Shown here piece after piece: positions 33,968 to 44,296 of a stretch of 64,000 nucleotides of DNA. A program made the translations under genes and the position numbers. The notes below the pieces were generated by a model that was given only the letters and a program-made list of their open reading frames with translations, made no database searches and was not told the origin of the DNA. Every line of letters starts with the position of its first letter. Position 1 is the stretch's first letter. This DNA is from Prolixibacteraceae bacterium (lineage in GTDB: Bacteria; Bacteroidota; Bacteroidia; Bacteroidales; Prolixibacteraceae), in the NCBI GenBank assembly GCA_028683385.1, contig JAQUIJ010000002.1:434001-498000 (forward strand), read 5' to 3'.

Positions 33968-34408
33968 TTACTTGCTGACGAATTGTCCATAGATGTAAAG
34001 TGTATGGTGGGATAATTTAAAATCGTTTTTCTGGCAGATGTCTTCAATAATTTCCTTGAGTCGCGGGTCGTAGAATTCATTCAGAGAACCATTACGGAGA
34101 TCAATTAAGTGGTCGTGTTGAGGAATGGCAAAAGCTTTTTCGAATTGCGCCAGATTTTTTCCAAACTGATGCCTGATGATAAGTTTGCAATCGAGCAGTA
34201 AATCCATTGTGTTGTATAAGGTAGCCCGGCTTACCCTATAGTTCTTGTTTTTCATCGAAATGTACAACGACTCAATGTCGAAATGCCCTTCTCTCGAATA
34301 TATTTCTTCCAGAATTGCAAACCGTTCAGGAGTTTTACGGTGTTCATTTTCTTCAAGATAATCGATAAACATGCGCTTGACCGCTTCTTTTGTTTTTTGG
34401 TTATTCAT
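33968..34408 (-). CDS. Fur family transcriptional regulator
   Basis: 146 residues. The winged helix has [14 protein letters not shown] and the recognition segment [13 protein letters not shown]. The dimerisation domain keeps the metal-binding HDHLID, but the usual CxxC zinc cysteines after this block are absent ([11 protein letters not shown]). Classic Fur, Zur or PerR cannot be separated on this evidence. A TAnnTTTG box lies 26 bases upstream. It lies between relA/spoT and purA. Confidence 0.87.
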   Translation of the reverse strand: MNNQKTKEAVKRMFIDYLEENEHRKTPERFAILEEIYSREGHFDIESLYISMKNKNYRVSRATLYNTMDLLLDCKLIIRHQFGKNLAQFEKAFAIPQHDHLIDLRNGSLNEFYDPRLKEIIEDICQKNDFKLSHHTLYIYGQFVSK

Positions 34409-34433
34409 ATTTAAACCAATTAAGAATAAGGAT

Positions 34434-34441
34434 CAAAAATA
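34434..34441 (-). promoter_or_regulatory. Candidate -7 promoter box for the Fur family gene
   Basis: TATTTTTG on the minus strand matches TAnnTTTG, giving a leader of about 20 bases. No clear -33 element. Confidence 0.35.
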
Positions 34442-34475
34442 GCACTTTTTTAGAACTTTATGCGAAGCTGGTTAT

Positions 34476-36695
34476 TTATTGCTGAATTTTTTCAATTCGT
34501 TCAACCGTGTCCATCCCCTTGATTTTCATTAATCGGGATATCAGTTCATTTAAATCCTGAACACTATGAATATAGAGGTACAAATCACCTTCAAAAATAC
34601 CATCGTGGGTATCAAAATGAACTGTGCGCATGTTGATGTCGCTTTGCTTTGAAATGATGGTGGTTATTTCATTGACAACACCCACGCGATCGAATCCGCT
34701 AAGTTTAATCCGTGATAGATATGATAGTTTTTTGAATTTGGTCCATTCAGCCGTAATGATGCTATCTCCCTGTTGAGACATGATTTTGAGAGCTTCGGGG
34801 CAATTTCTTTTATGAATAATGATGTGTTCATCATCTGAAACGTACCCGACAACATCGTCACCCGGAATTGGATTGCAACATTTGGCCAGCGTATAGTTGA
34901 GTTCTTCCGGATCTTCTTTCAGGATAAAGGGTGCCTTTTTGTTGATTTTGCCAGTTGACGTGGGTTCCTCTTTTTTGGTAGAGAATGATAATTTCCAGAA
35001 TTTTGCGAGTTTATTCTCTCTTCGTGTTTGCAATACTTCGTCGAGGTTGTCGAGTTCCAAAAAACCCATTCCAACTTGCGCATACAACTGCTCTTTGTTG
35101 GTCAGGCTGTAATATGCGCTCAGTTTTTTTAGGGTATCAGATGAAGGTTGAATTTTATATTTGGCCAATTGATCCTCAATGATTTTACGCCCTTGTTCGA
35201 TGTGCTTTTTCCGGTCGAGCTTGAATGATTGTTTTACTTTTGTTTTTGCTTTGGCAGTAATTATAAAATTGAGCCAGCTAAGTTGCGGCGTTTGTGTTTT
35301 TGAAGAAAGAATTTCAACCTGATCGCCACTTTGAAGGGCATGGGAAACAGGAACAAGTTTGTGGTTAATTTTTGCTCCAATGCAATGATTTCCAAGTTCT
35401 GTATGTATTTCGTAGGCAAAATCGATAATGGTGGCATTCTTGGGTAGGTTCACCATTCGGCCTTTGGGTGTGAAGACAATAATTTCGGAAGAAAAAAGGT
35501 TCATTTTAAATTCATCCAGAAATTCAAGAGCATCCGATTCCGGATTCTGGAGCATATCCTTAATCTTCTGCAACCATCGGTCTAATTCGTTTTCAACGTC
35601 ATTAATATTCTTGTATTTGTAATGGGCAGCAAATCCTCGTTCGGCAATTTCGTCCATTCGTTGTGTTCGAATCTGGATTTCAACCCATTTGCCCTGGGGC
35701 CCCATTACGGTAACGTGCAGAGCTTCATAGCCATTTGCCTTTGGGATCGTTATCCAATCACGGATGCGGTCAGGCTTCGGTTTGTATATGTCGGTTACCA
35801 GCGACAAAATATCGAAGCACTGTCGCTTTTCAGAAACATTGCTCTTGGGATTGAAGACAATTCGAACAGCCAATAAATCATAAACTTCATCAAACGAAAC
35901 CCCTTTTGTTTGCATTTTATTCCAGATGGAGTAGGTTGATTTCAGTCTTTCTGTAATATTGAAATCAACTCCTTCCCGTTTCAGTTGCTCGTCAATTGGC
36001 CTGATAAATTCGGTTACCAGGTAATCTCTTTTTTCACGCTGGTTTTGAAGCCTGAACTGAATTTGGTTATAGGCGTCAGGGTGTTTGTATTTCAGGCTTA
36101 AATCTTCCAGTTCTGATTTGATAGCATATAACCCCAATCGATGGGCGAGGGGAGCGAATATGTAAAGGGTTTCGGCAGCAATTTTTAGTTGTTTGTTCGG
36201 AGCCATCGAATCTAGTGTTCGCATATTGTGCAGTCGATCAGCAAGTTTTATTAGGATAACCCGAACATCATCAGAAAGGGTCATCAGCATTTTCCGGAAG
36301 TTGTTGGCTTGCTTGGAGTCGTGCTGTGGTGTAAACTCGTCGGTGAGTTTTGTCAAACCATCAACAATTGAAGCTACTTTTTCACCAAACAGGTTACTGA
36401 TGTCTTCTAGCGTAAAATCAGTGTCTTCAACAACATCATGGCACAAGGCAGCAATGATTGATGTAGCGCTTAGCCCGATTTCTTCAACTACAATTTTAGC
36501 AACTGCCAGTGGATGAATGATGTATGGTTCTCCTGATTTCCGTTTTACCCCGGCATGTGCATTGTTCGCGAATTCAAATGCTTTTTGTATACGAACCTTT
36601 CCTTCGTCCGAAACTTTGCGATCGCAAGCCTTCATCAAGTCATCAAAATAATCCTGAATTAATCGCTCTTCCGCTTTTGTCTGAAGTTTTGTCAT
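34476..36695 (-). CDS. RelA/SpoT bifunctional (p)ppGpp synthetase/hydrolase
   Basis: 739 residues in the Rel order: HD hydrolase domain (HAGVKRKSGEPYIIHPLAVA and ALCHDVVEDT, residues ~50-180), synthetase domain (YSIWNKMQTKGVSFDEVYDL and GYEALHVTVMGP, ~240-360), TGS (~400-460), and a C-terminal ACT domain (~660-735). The HD metal motif is intact, so hydrolysis is expected; the synthetase motifs are also present. It controls the stringent response. It lies 68 bases upstream of the Fur gene on the same strand. Confidence 0.95.
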   Translation of the reverse strand: MTKLQTKAEERLIQDYFDDLMKACDRKVSDEGKVRIQKAFEFANNAHAGVKRKSGEPYIIHPLAVAKIVVEEIGLSATSIIAALCHDVVEDTDFTLEDISNLFGEKVASIVDGLTKLTDEFTPQHDSKQANNFRKMLMTLSDDVRVILIKLADRLHNMRTLDSMAPNKQLKIAAETLYIFAPLAHRLGLYAIKSELEDLSLKYKHPDAYNQIQFRLQNQREKRDYLVTEFIRPIDEQLKREGVDFNITERLKSTYSIWNKMQTKGVSFDEVYDLLAVRIVFNPKSNVSEKRQCFDILSLVTDIYKPKPDRIRDWITIPKANGYEALHVTVMGPQGKWVEIQIRTQRMDEIAERGFAAHYKYKNINDVENELDRWLQKIKDMLQNPESDALEFLDEFKMNLFSSEIIVFTPKGRMVNLPKNATIIDFAYEIHTELGNHCIGAKINHKLVPVSHALQSGDQVEILSSKTQTPQLSWLNFIITAKAKTKVKQSFKLDRKKHIEQGRKIIEDQLAKYKIQPSSDTLKKLSAYYSLTNKEQLYAQVGMGFLELDNLDEVLQTRRENKLAKFWKLSFSTKKEEPTSTGKINKKAPFILKEDPEELNYTLAKCCNPIPGDDVVGYVSDDEHIIIHKRNCPEALKIMSQQGDSIITAEWTKFKKLSYLSRIKLSGFDRVGVVNEITTIISKQSDINMRTVHFDTHDGIFEGDLYLYIHSVQDLNELISRLMKIKGMDTVERIEKIQQ

Positions 36696-36978
36696 TTATG
36701 ATTCCTTCTGTGCTCTGTCTAAATTAATGCTAAATAGTAAAGATATATTTTTTCCGAAAATATAGATGGTTAAGAATCCATATTCAAGTTTATAAGAACA
36801 AATATTTAAAGTTTAGGTTGATTTTAACTATTGAGGTGCGTTGAGTTTTATCTAATCAATTGCCTGAGTTGATAAAGTAAGTGGCCAGATGAATGCCAAT
36901 TCAGAAACAATGCCTTATCCATCGAGGGTAAGAATTGCTCCAAATTATTGCGTGTATAAGGAATAATCATTGAATCCG

Positions 36979-38226
36979 TTATTCGAAACGAAGACTTTCT
37001 ATTGGGTCAAGTTTTGAGGCTTTCTGAGCGGGATAATATCCGGAAATTACACCAACGAAGAAACATAAAATTACACCAACAAGGATCCAGACCCAAGGAA
37101 TGAAGAATGGCGTGCCGATCATCATGGCAACGCCGTTTCCAGCCAATATTCCCAGAATGATACCTACAATTCCTCCAATCTGTCCGATAACAACCGATTC
37201 AATTAAAAATTGCTGCTTCACAATTTTCGATGTTGCACCAATTGCTTTGCGGATGCCAATTTCACGAGTTCGTTCGGTAACTGAAACGAGCATGATATTC
37301 ATAAGCCCAACGGCAGCACCGAATAGTGTAATAAGACCGATGATGGTAGCAACGAGGGTTATGTTCTTTATGTTCTTAAGAAGTATATTGACCAGATTAT
37401 CACTTTTTTCGATGTTGAAATCACTTTCGTCGGCAGGATTAAGGTTTCTGATCACCCTGAATATTCCTTCAGCTTCTCCAGTTGCAGGATCAACCATCTC
37501 ATTATTGCTTACCTTAATTTGGATCGAAAAATTCATTTGCGGACGTGAAAAATAACTCCTTACATTGGTAAACGGAAGTAAACACATTTGATCTCCACCC
37601 GATCCAAATCCTTGTCCCTTCGATGCAAGAACCCCAATTACCCGATATTTTCCACCTCCAATACTTATTGTTTTTTGCAGCGGGTTTTCGCCTTTTTTGA
37701 ATAACTTCTTAATTATTCCATCACCAATGATTACTACATTCCTTCCTGAATTAATTTCTTCTTCAGTAAAATTACGTCCGGTTTTAATTTCATTTCCTGA
37801 TGTAAACAGGTAATTTTCATCAACACCCTGCACCGATACATTAGGATTTGTTTTCTCCGACTCATATTTTATGGTTGCGGTTCCAGTGGCATTGGTCGAA
37901 ATAGAAACTGACGCAGGGAAAACAAACTTTTCTTTGAACTCCTTTGCCTGATAATAGCTTATAAAAGAATAATTTCTGGTACGATAGCGTTTGTCTCCAA
38001 CCTGAATACGCATTCCTCTTGAATTGATCGTGAACGTATTTGCGCCCATAAACGTAAATTCCTTTGTTATCGAATTTTTTATCGAATCAATAGCTGTAAG
38101 AATCCCCACCAATGCTGTAATTCCTACAGCAATTATACATACAGTCAGTATTGTCCTAAGCAGATTACCGCGGATGGATTGTAGTGCTATATTCAGGTTT
38201 TCAAAAAAGAGTGTTCCTAATCTCAT
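36979..38226 (-). CDS. ABC transporter permease (MacB/FtsX type)
   Basis: 415 residues. One membrane helix near residues 20-42 is followed by a periplasmic MacB-like core ([26 protein letters not shown]) and three C-terminal helices (about 280-400) containing [18 protein letters not shown], the coupling helix of FtsX domains. It needs an ATPase partner, and none is adjacent in the window. Export of lipoproteins, peptides or toxic compounds is possible; the substrate is unknown. The gap to relA/spoT is 283 bp and holds only weak hairpins. Confidence 0.92.
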   Translation of the reverse strand: MRLGTLFFENLNIALQSIRGNLLRTILTVCIIAVGITALVGILTAIDSIKNSITKEFTFMGANTFTINSRGMRIQVGDKRYRTRNYSFISYYQAKEFKEKFVFPASVSISTNATGTATIKYESEKTNPNVSVQGVDENYLFTSGNEIKTGRNFTEEEINSGRNVVIIGDGIIKKLFKKGENPLQKTISIGGGKYRVIGVLASKGQGFGSGGDQMCLLPFTNVRSYFSRPQMNFSIQIKVSNNEMVDPATGEAEGIFRVIRNLNPADESDFNIEKSDNLVNILLKNIKNITLVATIIGLITLFGAAVGLMNIMLVSVTERTREIGIRKAIGATSKIVKQQFLIESVVIGQIGGIVGIILGILAGNGVAMMIGTPFFIPWVWILVGVILCFFVGVISGYYPAQKASKLDPIESLRFE

Positions 38227-38576
38227 CGGTTATAAATTATGGGACTTCTAATAGGTCATACAAGTTTAAAAATAATTACATAAATTCTGTACTTGTGCAG
38301 GTGGTATAATAAATGTTGGTTCGGAAATCTTAAAGGATGTTTTAACGACCAATTGGAACATATATTCGATTTTTCAAGAAACAGATTTTTTGTGATTTTT
38401 CACATTGCTTTATAACTTCCAGATATGCAGGTTGATATAAGTGCTTTGATTGAAAATTAATCTTTTTTAACATTTATGAACTAACTTTTTGTTTTGCATT
38501 TCTGTATAGGAGTTACAATTTGAACTTAATTTGAAATGAATATTAAGAATAATCAATCACAAATAATTCTTGATTT
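38227..38576. other. Non-coding region between divergent genes (350 bp)
   Basis: AT-rich spacer that must hold the promoters of the ABC permease (minus) and the pRiA4b-like gene (plus). I see no ORF, RNA gene or strong TAnnTTTG box in it. Confidence 0.5.
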
Positions 38577-39089
38577 ATGATTTGTATTTTCGAAATTTCA
38601 TCTTTAGAGGATCCTAATTTTAAACGATTGATTCATGTTGGATCCGAAAATACCTTTGAAGACCTGCATCGGACAATACAAAACACTTCTTATTTCGATA
38701 CTTCTCAGTTGGCTTCTTTTTTTATAACGGACGATCATTGGAAACGACAGGTTGAGATCAGTCCTCTTGATTCAGGTAAAAAGAGTATGAAAGTACTTAG
38801 TATGCGAAATACAAAATTAAATGAATACATATCGGAAATCGGGCAAAAGTTAGTTTACGTCTTTGATTTCTTTAATGACCGTTTTTTATACATAGAATTA
38901 AAGGAGAAACTTATGAAAACTGATTTAAAAGAACCATTTGTTGCTTATGAGAAAGGCAATGCGCCAAGTCAATTTTTGATTAATGATCTGGAAAGTCCTG
39001 GAGTCGAGATGATGGAGAAGGACGAATCTTATAAGAGTTTTGGGGATCTGGAAGACTATTATGAGATTTTCGGGGAAATGGATGCATAA
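38577..39089 (+). CDS. pRiA4b ORF-3-like protein
   Basis: 170 residues resembling the plasmid pRiA4b ORF-3 family: FKRLIHVGSENTFEDLHRTI at the start, ASFFITDDHW, and VYVFDFFNDRFLYIEL. The second half is acidic and ends in DLEDYYEIFGEMDA. The family is found on plasmids and chromosomes and its function is not known. Single gene with its own terminator. Confidence 0.8.
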   Translation: MICIFEISSLEDPNFKRLIHVGSENTFEDLHRTIQNTSYFDTSQLASFFITDDHWKRQVEISPLDSGKKSMKVLSMRNTKLNEYISEIGQKLVYVFDFFNDRFLYIELKEKLMKTDLKEPFVAYEKGNAPSQFLINDLESPGVEMMEKDESYKSFGDLEDYYEIFGEMDA

Positions 39090-39094
39090 CAAAT

Positions 39095-39122
39095 GGGGAC
39101 TTTATGGTCCCCTTCTTTTTTT
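39095..39122 (+). terminator. Terminator of the pRiA4b-like gene
   Basis: The stem ggggac/gtcccc with a 6-base loop is followed by ttcttttttttg. Confidence 0.8.
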
Positions 39123-39133
39123 GTATTAATCCC

Positions 39134-39141
39134 TATCTTTG
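39134..39141 (+). promoter_or_regulatory. Candidate -7 promoter box for miaA
   Basis: TATCTTTG matches TAnnTTTG 22 bases before the miaA ATG, just after the upstream terminator. Confidence 0.4.
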
Positions 39142-39162
39142 TTGCTCAACCAATTGATCAGG

Positions 39163-40071
39163 ATGGATACATTAATTATAGTTTTGGGACCTACAGGAGT
39201 TGGAAAATCAGATATTAGTATTCAATTAGCCAAACATTATCATTCGGAAATTGTATCAGCCGATTCGCGGCAATTTTTCCGGGAACTTTCCATTGGCACG
39301 GCGGTTCCTTCTACCGATGATTTGAAAATGGTACCGCATCATTTCATCCAGACCAAATCAATCCACGATTATTACAATGTAAGTGAGTACGAAGTTGAAG
39401 CGTTGCAGCTTATTGGTGAGCTTTTTACCAGAATGAATCCTATCGTGCTTACTGGTGGTTCAATGTTGTACGTCGATACTATTTGCAACGGGATTGATGA
39501 TATTCCTACCGTTGATCCTGAAATCAGGGATGAAGTAATCGGATGGTATGAGAAAAATGGGATTGAAGCTTTGCGACAAAGGTTACTTGAAGTTGATCCT
39601 GAATATTATCAGATTGTCGATCTGAATAACCCGAAGCGAATGCTCCATGCAGTTGAAATTCATCAAATGACCCGATTGCCGTTTACCTCCTTCCGCAAAA
39701 AGATTGTCAAAGAAAGGCCATTTCGAATTATAAAAGTCGGAATTAATCAGGATCGGAAAATATTATACGACCGGATAAATCAACGTGTTTTGAGGATGAT
39801 CGATGCTGGACTTCTGGAAGAAGCGAAGTCTGTTTATCCACACCGGAAGCTCAACTCATTGAACACGGTTGGATATAAAGAATTGTTCTCATTTTTTGAT
39901 GGAGATTGTACATTCGCCGAGGCAATTGACTTGATTCAACGGAATACGCGCAAATATGCGAGGAAGCAATTGACCTGGTTTCGGCGCGATCAACAGATCG
40001 AGTGGTTTGAACCCAACCAGATTTCAGAAATAGTTGACTTTGTTGACCAAAGAATGAACCATAATGAATGA
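39163..40071 (+). CDS. miaA: tRNA dimethylallyltransferase
   Basis: 302 residues from the ATG at 39163; an in-frame TTG at 39139 is rejected because MDTLIIVLGPTGVGKS is the family start. P-loop GPTGVGKSD, SADSRQFFRELSIGTA, the HHFIQTKSI segment and LTGGSMLYVDTI match MiaA. It prenylates adenosine 37 of tRNAs that read UNN codons, using dimethylallyl diphosphate. It overlaps the next gene by eight bases and starts a four-gene operon. Confidence 0.95.
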   Translation: MDTLIIVLGPTGVGKSDISIQLAKHYHSEIVSADSRQFFRELSIGTAVPSTDDLKMVPHHFIQTKSIHDYYNVSEYEVEALQLIGELFTRMNPIVLTGGSMLYVDTICNGIDDIPTVDPEIRDEVIGWYEKNGIEALRQRLLEVDPEYYQIVDLNNPKRMLHAVEIHQMTRLPFTSFRKKIVKERPFRIIKVGINQDRKILYDRINQRVLRMIDAGLLEEAKSVYPHRKLNSLNTVGYKELFSFFDGDCTFAEAIDLIQRNTRKYARKQLTWFRRDQQIEWFEPNQISEIVDFVDQRMNHNE

Positions 40072-40534
40072 TCAGCTGCCCTCTCAATTTACAATTCGTG
40101 TTTATGTGCTGATTGTGAATGACAAAAAAGAAGTTCTCGTCACTGACGAATTCCAGCTGGACATGAAAATGACAAAATTTCCAGGAGGTGGAATGAATTT
40201 TGGCGAAGGACCTATTGATTGCCTGAAAAGGGAATTGCGTGAAGAGTGTAATCAGGAAATTGAAGATATTCAGCATTTTTACACTACCGATTTTTATCAG
40301 AAGGCCTTGTTTTGGGAAGGTTATCAACTGATGAGTATTTATTATCTGGCGAAGATTAAAGATCCTGTAAAGTTTAAACTTTCAATTAACCCTTTTGATT
40401 TTCCGGATTTGGTGAATGGAAATCAGTCATTCCGATGGATTTCGGTTGAGAAAATTATTCCTGATGATTTTACTTTCCCAATTGATAAACATGTTGCACT
40501 TTTGTTAAAAGATTATTTGACAGGGAAATGTTAA
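40064..40534 (+). CDS. Nudix hydrolase
   Basis: 156 residues with a full Nudix box in GGMNFGEGPIDCLKRELREE (GX5EX7REUXEE). It would hydrolyse a nucleoside diphosphate linked to another moiety; the substrate is not evident. The start overlaps miaA by eight bases and the end overlaps the glycosyltransferase by seven, so translation is coupled. A nucleotide-sugar role would fit the downstream genes, but this is inference. Confidence 0.9.
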   Translation: MNDQLPSQFTIRVYVLIVNDKKEVLVTDEFQLDMKMTKFPGGGMNFGEGPIDCLKRELREECNQEIEDIQHFYTTDFYQKALFWEGYQLMSIYYLAKIKDPVKFKLSINPFDFPDLVNGNQSFRWISVEKIIPDDFTFPIDKHVALLLKDYLTGKC

Positions 40535-41676
40535 AAACCATCAAGATTATTGGTCCTGCTTATCCTTATCGAGGAGGTATTGCAACTACGAACGAAAGGT
40601 TGGCGCAGGAATTTGCCTCAATGGGTTTTGATGTCGGGATGGAGACTTTTATTCTTCAATATCCATCTTTCCTTTTTCCGGGGAAAACACAATATAACGA
40701 CAAACCTGCTCCTGAAAACTTAAATATTAAGCGTACCATAAATTCAATTAATCCTTTAAACTGGCTAAAAGTTGGACGAAGGATTGCCCGTGAAAAACCC
40801 GATTTGGTCATTGTCCGTTACTGGTTGCCTTTTCTGGCTCCATGTCTTGGGGCAATTTCAGGTTTAATCCGGAAAAACAAACACACTATTATTATATGTC
40901 TTGCAGATAATGTTATTCCTCACGAACACCGTCCAGGAGATCGTTTGCTGACCAACTATTTTATGCAGCGAATTGATGGCTTGATTGCCATGTCGCAAAG
41001 TGTATTGAAAGACGGAAACTCCTTCCGTAAAAATTTACCTCAGGGATTTTGCCCTCATCCAATTTTCGATAATTATGGCGAGAAGTTGTCGTTCGAACTG
41101 GCCAAACAAAAACTGAAATTGGATCCAAATGTCCGGTATCTGCTTTTCTTTGGATTCATTCGTGATTACAAAGGACTTGATCTGTTAATCAGCGCTTTTG
41201 CGGATGAGCGATTGCGTAAATTCCCGGTCAAGCTTTTGGTTGCTGGTGAGTATTATTCGAGTCCGGAGCCGTATCTCAAATTAATTAAGGACAATAATCT
41301 GGAAGATTTTATTGAGTTGAGAACTGATTTTATTCCGGATGACGAGGTGAACCTTTATTTTAGTGCGGCAGACATGGTTGTTCAGCCCTATAAAAGTGCT
41401 ACTCAAAGTGGCGTGACTCAAATCGGGTATCACTTTAACAAACCTATGCTGGTAACCAATGTGGGTGGTTTGTCCGAGATTATTCCCGACGGAAAAATTG
41501 GATATGTGGTTGAACCGAATAATTTGGAGATCGCCAATGCCTTGGTCGATTTTTATGAAAACGATCGGATTGCCGAATTTGAAGCAAACATCATAGAAGA
41601 GAAAAAGAAATTTTCCTGGTCGAATATGGCAAATGCCTTCTTGTCCGTTTACAATAAAATAAAGAATCCGGAATGA
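40528..41676 (+). CDS. Family 4 glycosyltransferase
   Basis: 382 residues with a GT-B layout. The N-terminal domain starts IIGPAYPYRGGIATTNERLA; the C-terminal donor-binding domain contains LLFFGFIRDYKGLDLLISAF and VQPYKSATQSGVTQIGYHF. It transfers a sugar from a nucleotide donor, probably to an envelope glycan, given gmhA downstream (4-base overlap). Acceptor unknown. Confidence 0.9.
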   Translation: MLKTIKIIGPAYPYRGGIATTNERLAQEFASMGFDVGMETFILQYPSFLFPGKTQYNDKPAPENLNIKRTINSINPLNWLKVGRRIAREKPDLVIVRYWLPFLAPCLGAISGLIRKNKHTIIICLADNVIPHEHRPGDRLLTNYFMQRIDGLIAMSQSVLKDGNSFRKNLPQGFCPHPIFDNYGEKLSFELAKQKLKLDPNVRYLLFFGFIRDYKGLDLLISAFADERLRKFPVKLLVAGEYYSSPEPYLKLIKDNNLEDFIELRTDFIPDDEVNLYFSAADMVVQPYKSATQSGVTQIGYHFNKPMLVTNVGGLSEIIPDGKIGYVVEPNNLEIANALVDFYENDRIAEFEANIIEEKKKFSWSNMANAFLSVYNKIKNPE

Positions 41677-42239
41677 TAATTAAACGCATCCAACAATCGA
41701 TCGAGCTTAAGACAAAGATTCTTTCTGATGGGATTTTAATTGAAAGAATCAGGGACGCATCAGAACTTATTATTAATGCATACCGATCAGGAAATAAAAC
41801 CCTCTTTTGCGGAAATGGAGGAAGTGCCTCCGATGCTCAGCACCTGGCAGCTGAATTATCCGGCAAATTTTACCTGGATCGTCTACCAATTCATGCCGAT
41901 GTTTGTCATGGGAACAGTTCGTTTATGACGGCTGTTTCTAATGATTATGGTTTTGAAACCGCTTATGCAAGGTATATTCAGGCTGTTGGCAAAATGGGAG
42001 ATGTATTAGTTGCCATTTCCACCTCAGGAAATTCAGAAAATATCATTCAGGCTATTCATGAAGCTCGCAAAATTGGTTTTAAATGTATTTGTTTAACTGG
42101 AACATCAGGAGGCAGAATATCTGAATTGGCTGATGTGTTGATCAATGTGCCGTCAACTGATACTCCCCGAATCCAGGAAGTCCAAATTTTAATCGGACAT
42201 ATTATTTGTGAATTGGTTGAAACTGAATTGTTCGGTTAG
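41673..42239 (+). CDS. gmhA: D-sedoheptulose 7-phosphate isomerase
   Basis: 188 residues, one SIS domain. Motifs: CGNGGSASDAQHLAAELSGKF near residue 46, TAVSNDYGFETAYARYI, AISTSGNSENI and the late RIQEVQILIGHIICELVE. It makes D-glycero-D-manno-heptose 7-phosphate, the first step toward the ADP-heptose of lipopolysaccharide cores. No other heptose gene is in the window. Last gene of the miaA operon. Confidence 0.92.
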   Translation: MIIKRIQQSIELKTKILSDGILIERIRDASELIINAYRSGNKTLFCGNGGSASDAQHLAAELSGKFYLDRLPIHADVCHGNSSFMTAVSNDYGFETAYARYIQAVGKMGDVLVAISTSGNSENIIQAIHEARKIGFKCICLTGTSGGRISELADVLINVPSTDTPRIQEVQILIGHIICELVETELFG

Positions 42240-42249
42240 TCCAAACAAA

Positions 42250-42275
42250 AAAGGCAGCTCTTTCGAACTGCCTTT
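42250..42275. terminator. Bidirectional terminator between gmhA and gap
   Basis: Stem aaaggcag/ctgccttt with a 10-base loop lies between two convergent genes, 11 bases after gmhA. Confidence 0.8.
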
Positions 42276-42298
42276 GGTATTTTATCTGAAATTCAGAA

Positions 42299-43369
<1,071 letters not shown>

Positions 43370-43496
43370 TTAGGCCATACAAAATAACTACTTAAATTCA
43401 GAAACTTCAAATTTATTTCTGAAGATGACATTTTTTGTTGCAGAGTTTAATTTTTAGTTAATGTTGAGAATTGTCAAAAAGCCTTGTCGAATCGTC

Positions 43497-43536
43497 ATGC
43501 TAAACTTCCTGCCAGACGGCCGGCTGGGTTTAAGCA
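43497..43536. repeat. Hairpin repeat in the gap upstream region
   Basis: Outer arms atgctaaact and gtttaagcat enclose an inner GC-rich hairpin gccag...ctggg. It resembles the 'gtcatgctgaac' repeat family at 18668-18734. Confidence 0.55.
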
Positions 43537-44159
43537 TCTTTTCGTATTTTGGAACGAATATTATTATACGAACGAGTTTGACTTTGGTACAGTCGTCGAC
43601 TTGCCAATTCATTTTTTTTCTCCTTTAGATGCCGAAATCACTGGTAAATCTCCGGAGTGAATTCAAATATTCAATTCTCAGAGGCTTCAAAAATCAATAT
43701 TTAACTTAAATCTAGCGCATTATAGCCATTTTGCCTGTTCGTTTGATTGAGTATTCTGTGTAAAAGATCAAATTCAGTCCCAGGTTTTTAAATTTTCACA
43801 TCGAATTTCCAGAATATTGCAACCCAAATTAGAATTGTTTATTGTTTATTTTGACTTCTTGTTTTTGATTTTTTCCTTTAAGGTGAATAGTTTTTGCATC
43901 TTCGGTATGCTATTTTAAATATAATTGTTGAGTTTGAATTGGAAAATAATCGGGATTTCTATTTTTTATGTGAATAATTAGTGTAATTTTATCAAGGTTT
44001 GAAGGTGATGAAAGCACACTCATCTTTAATCGGTTAAATACTAATAAATGAGATTATGAGTGGTTTTGTTTTTGACTCAGGATGAGTGAAAACTTCGCAA
44101 TACGTAGGAAAACAAGTGCATCTGGCTGATAAATATTTTATTATTATCAGTCAATATTG

Positions 44160-44190
44160 TTGTACATTGCTGATAATTTTTATACGTTTG
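44160..44190 (+). promoter_or_regulatory. Candidate promoter for the Ig-repeat surface protein
   Basis: TTG at 44160-44162, a 20-base spacer and TACGTTTG at 44183-44190 fit the Bacteroidota promoter. The leader would be about 100 bases. Confidence 0.5.
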
Positions 44191-44296
44191 CATTATAAAC
44201 TGTCTAATTTTATACGGGACAATAAATAATTAAGATAAAAATGAATTATAAAATTCAATCAATCAATCAATTAAGTTTAATTAAAAAACAAATGCT

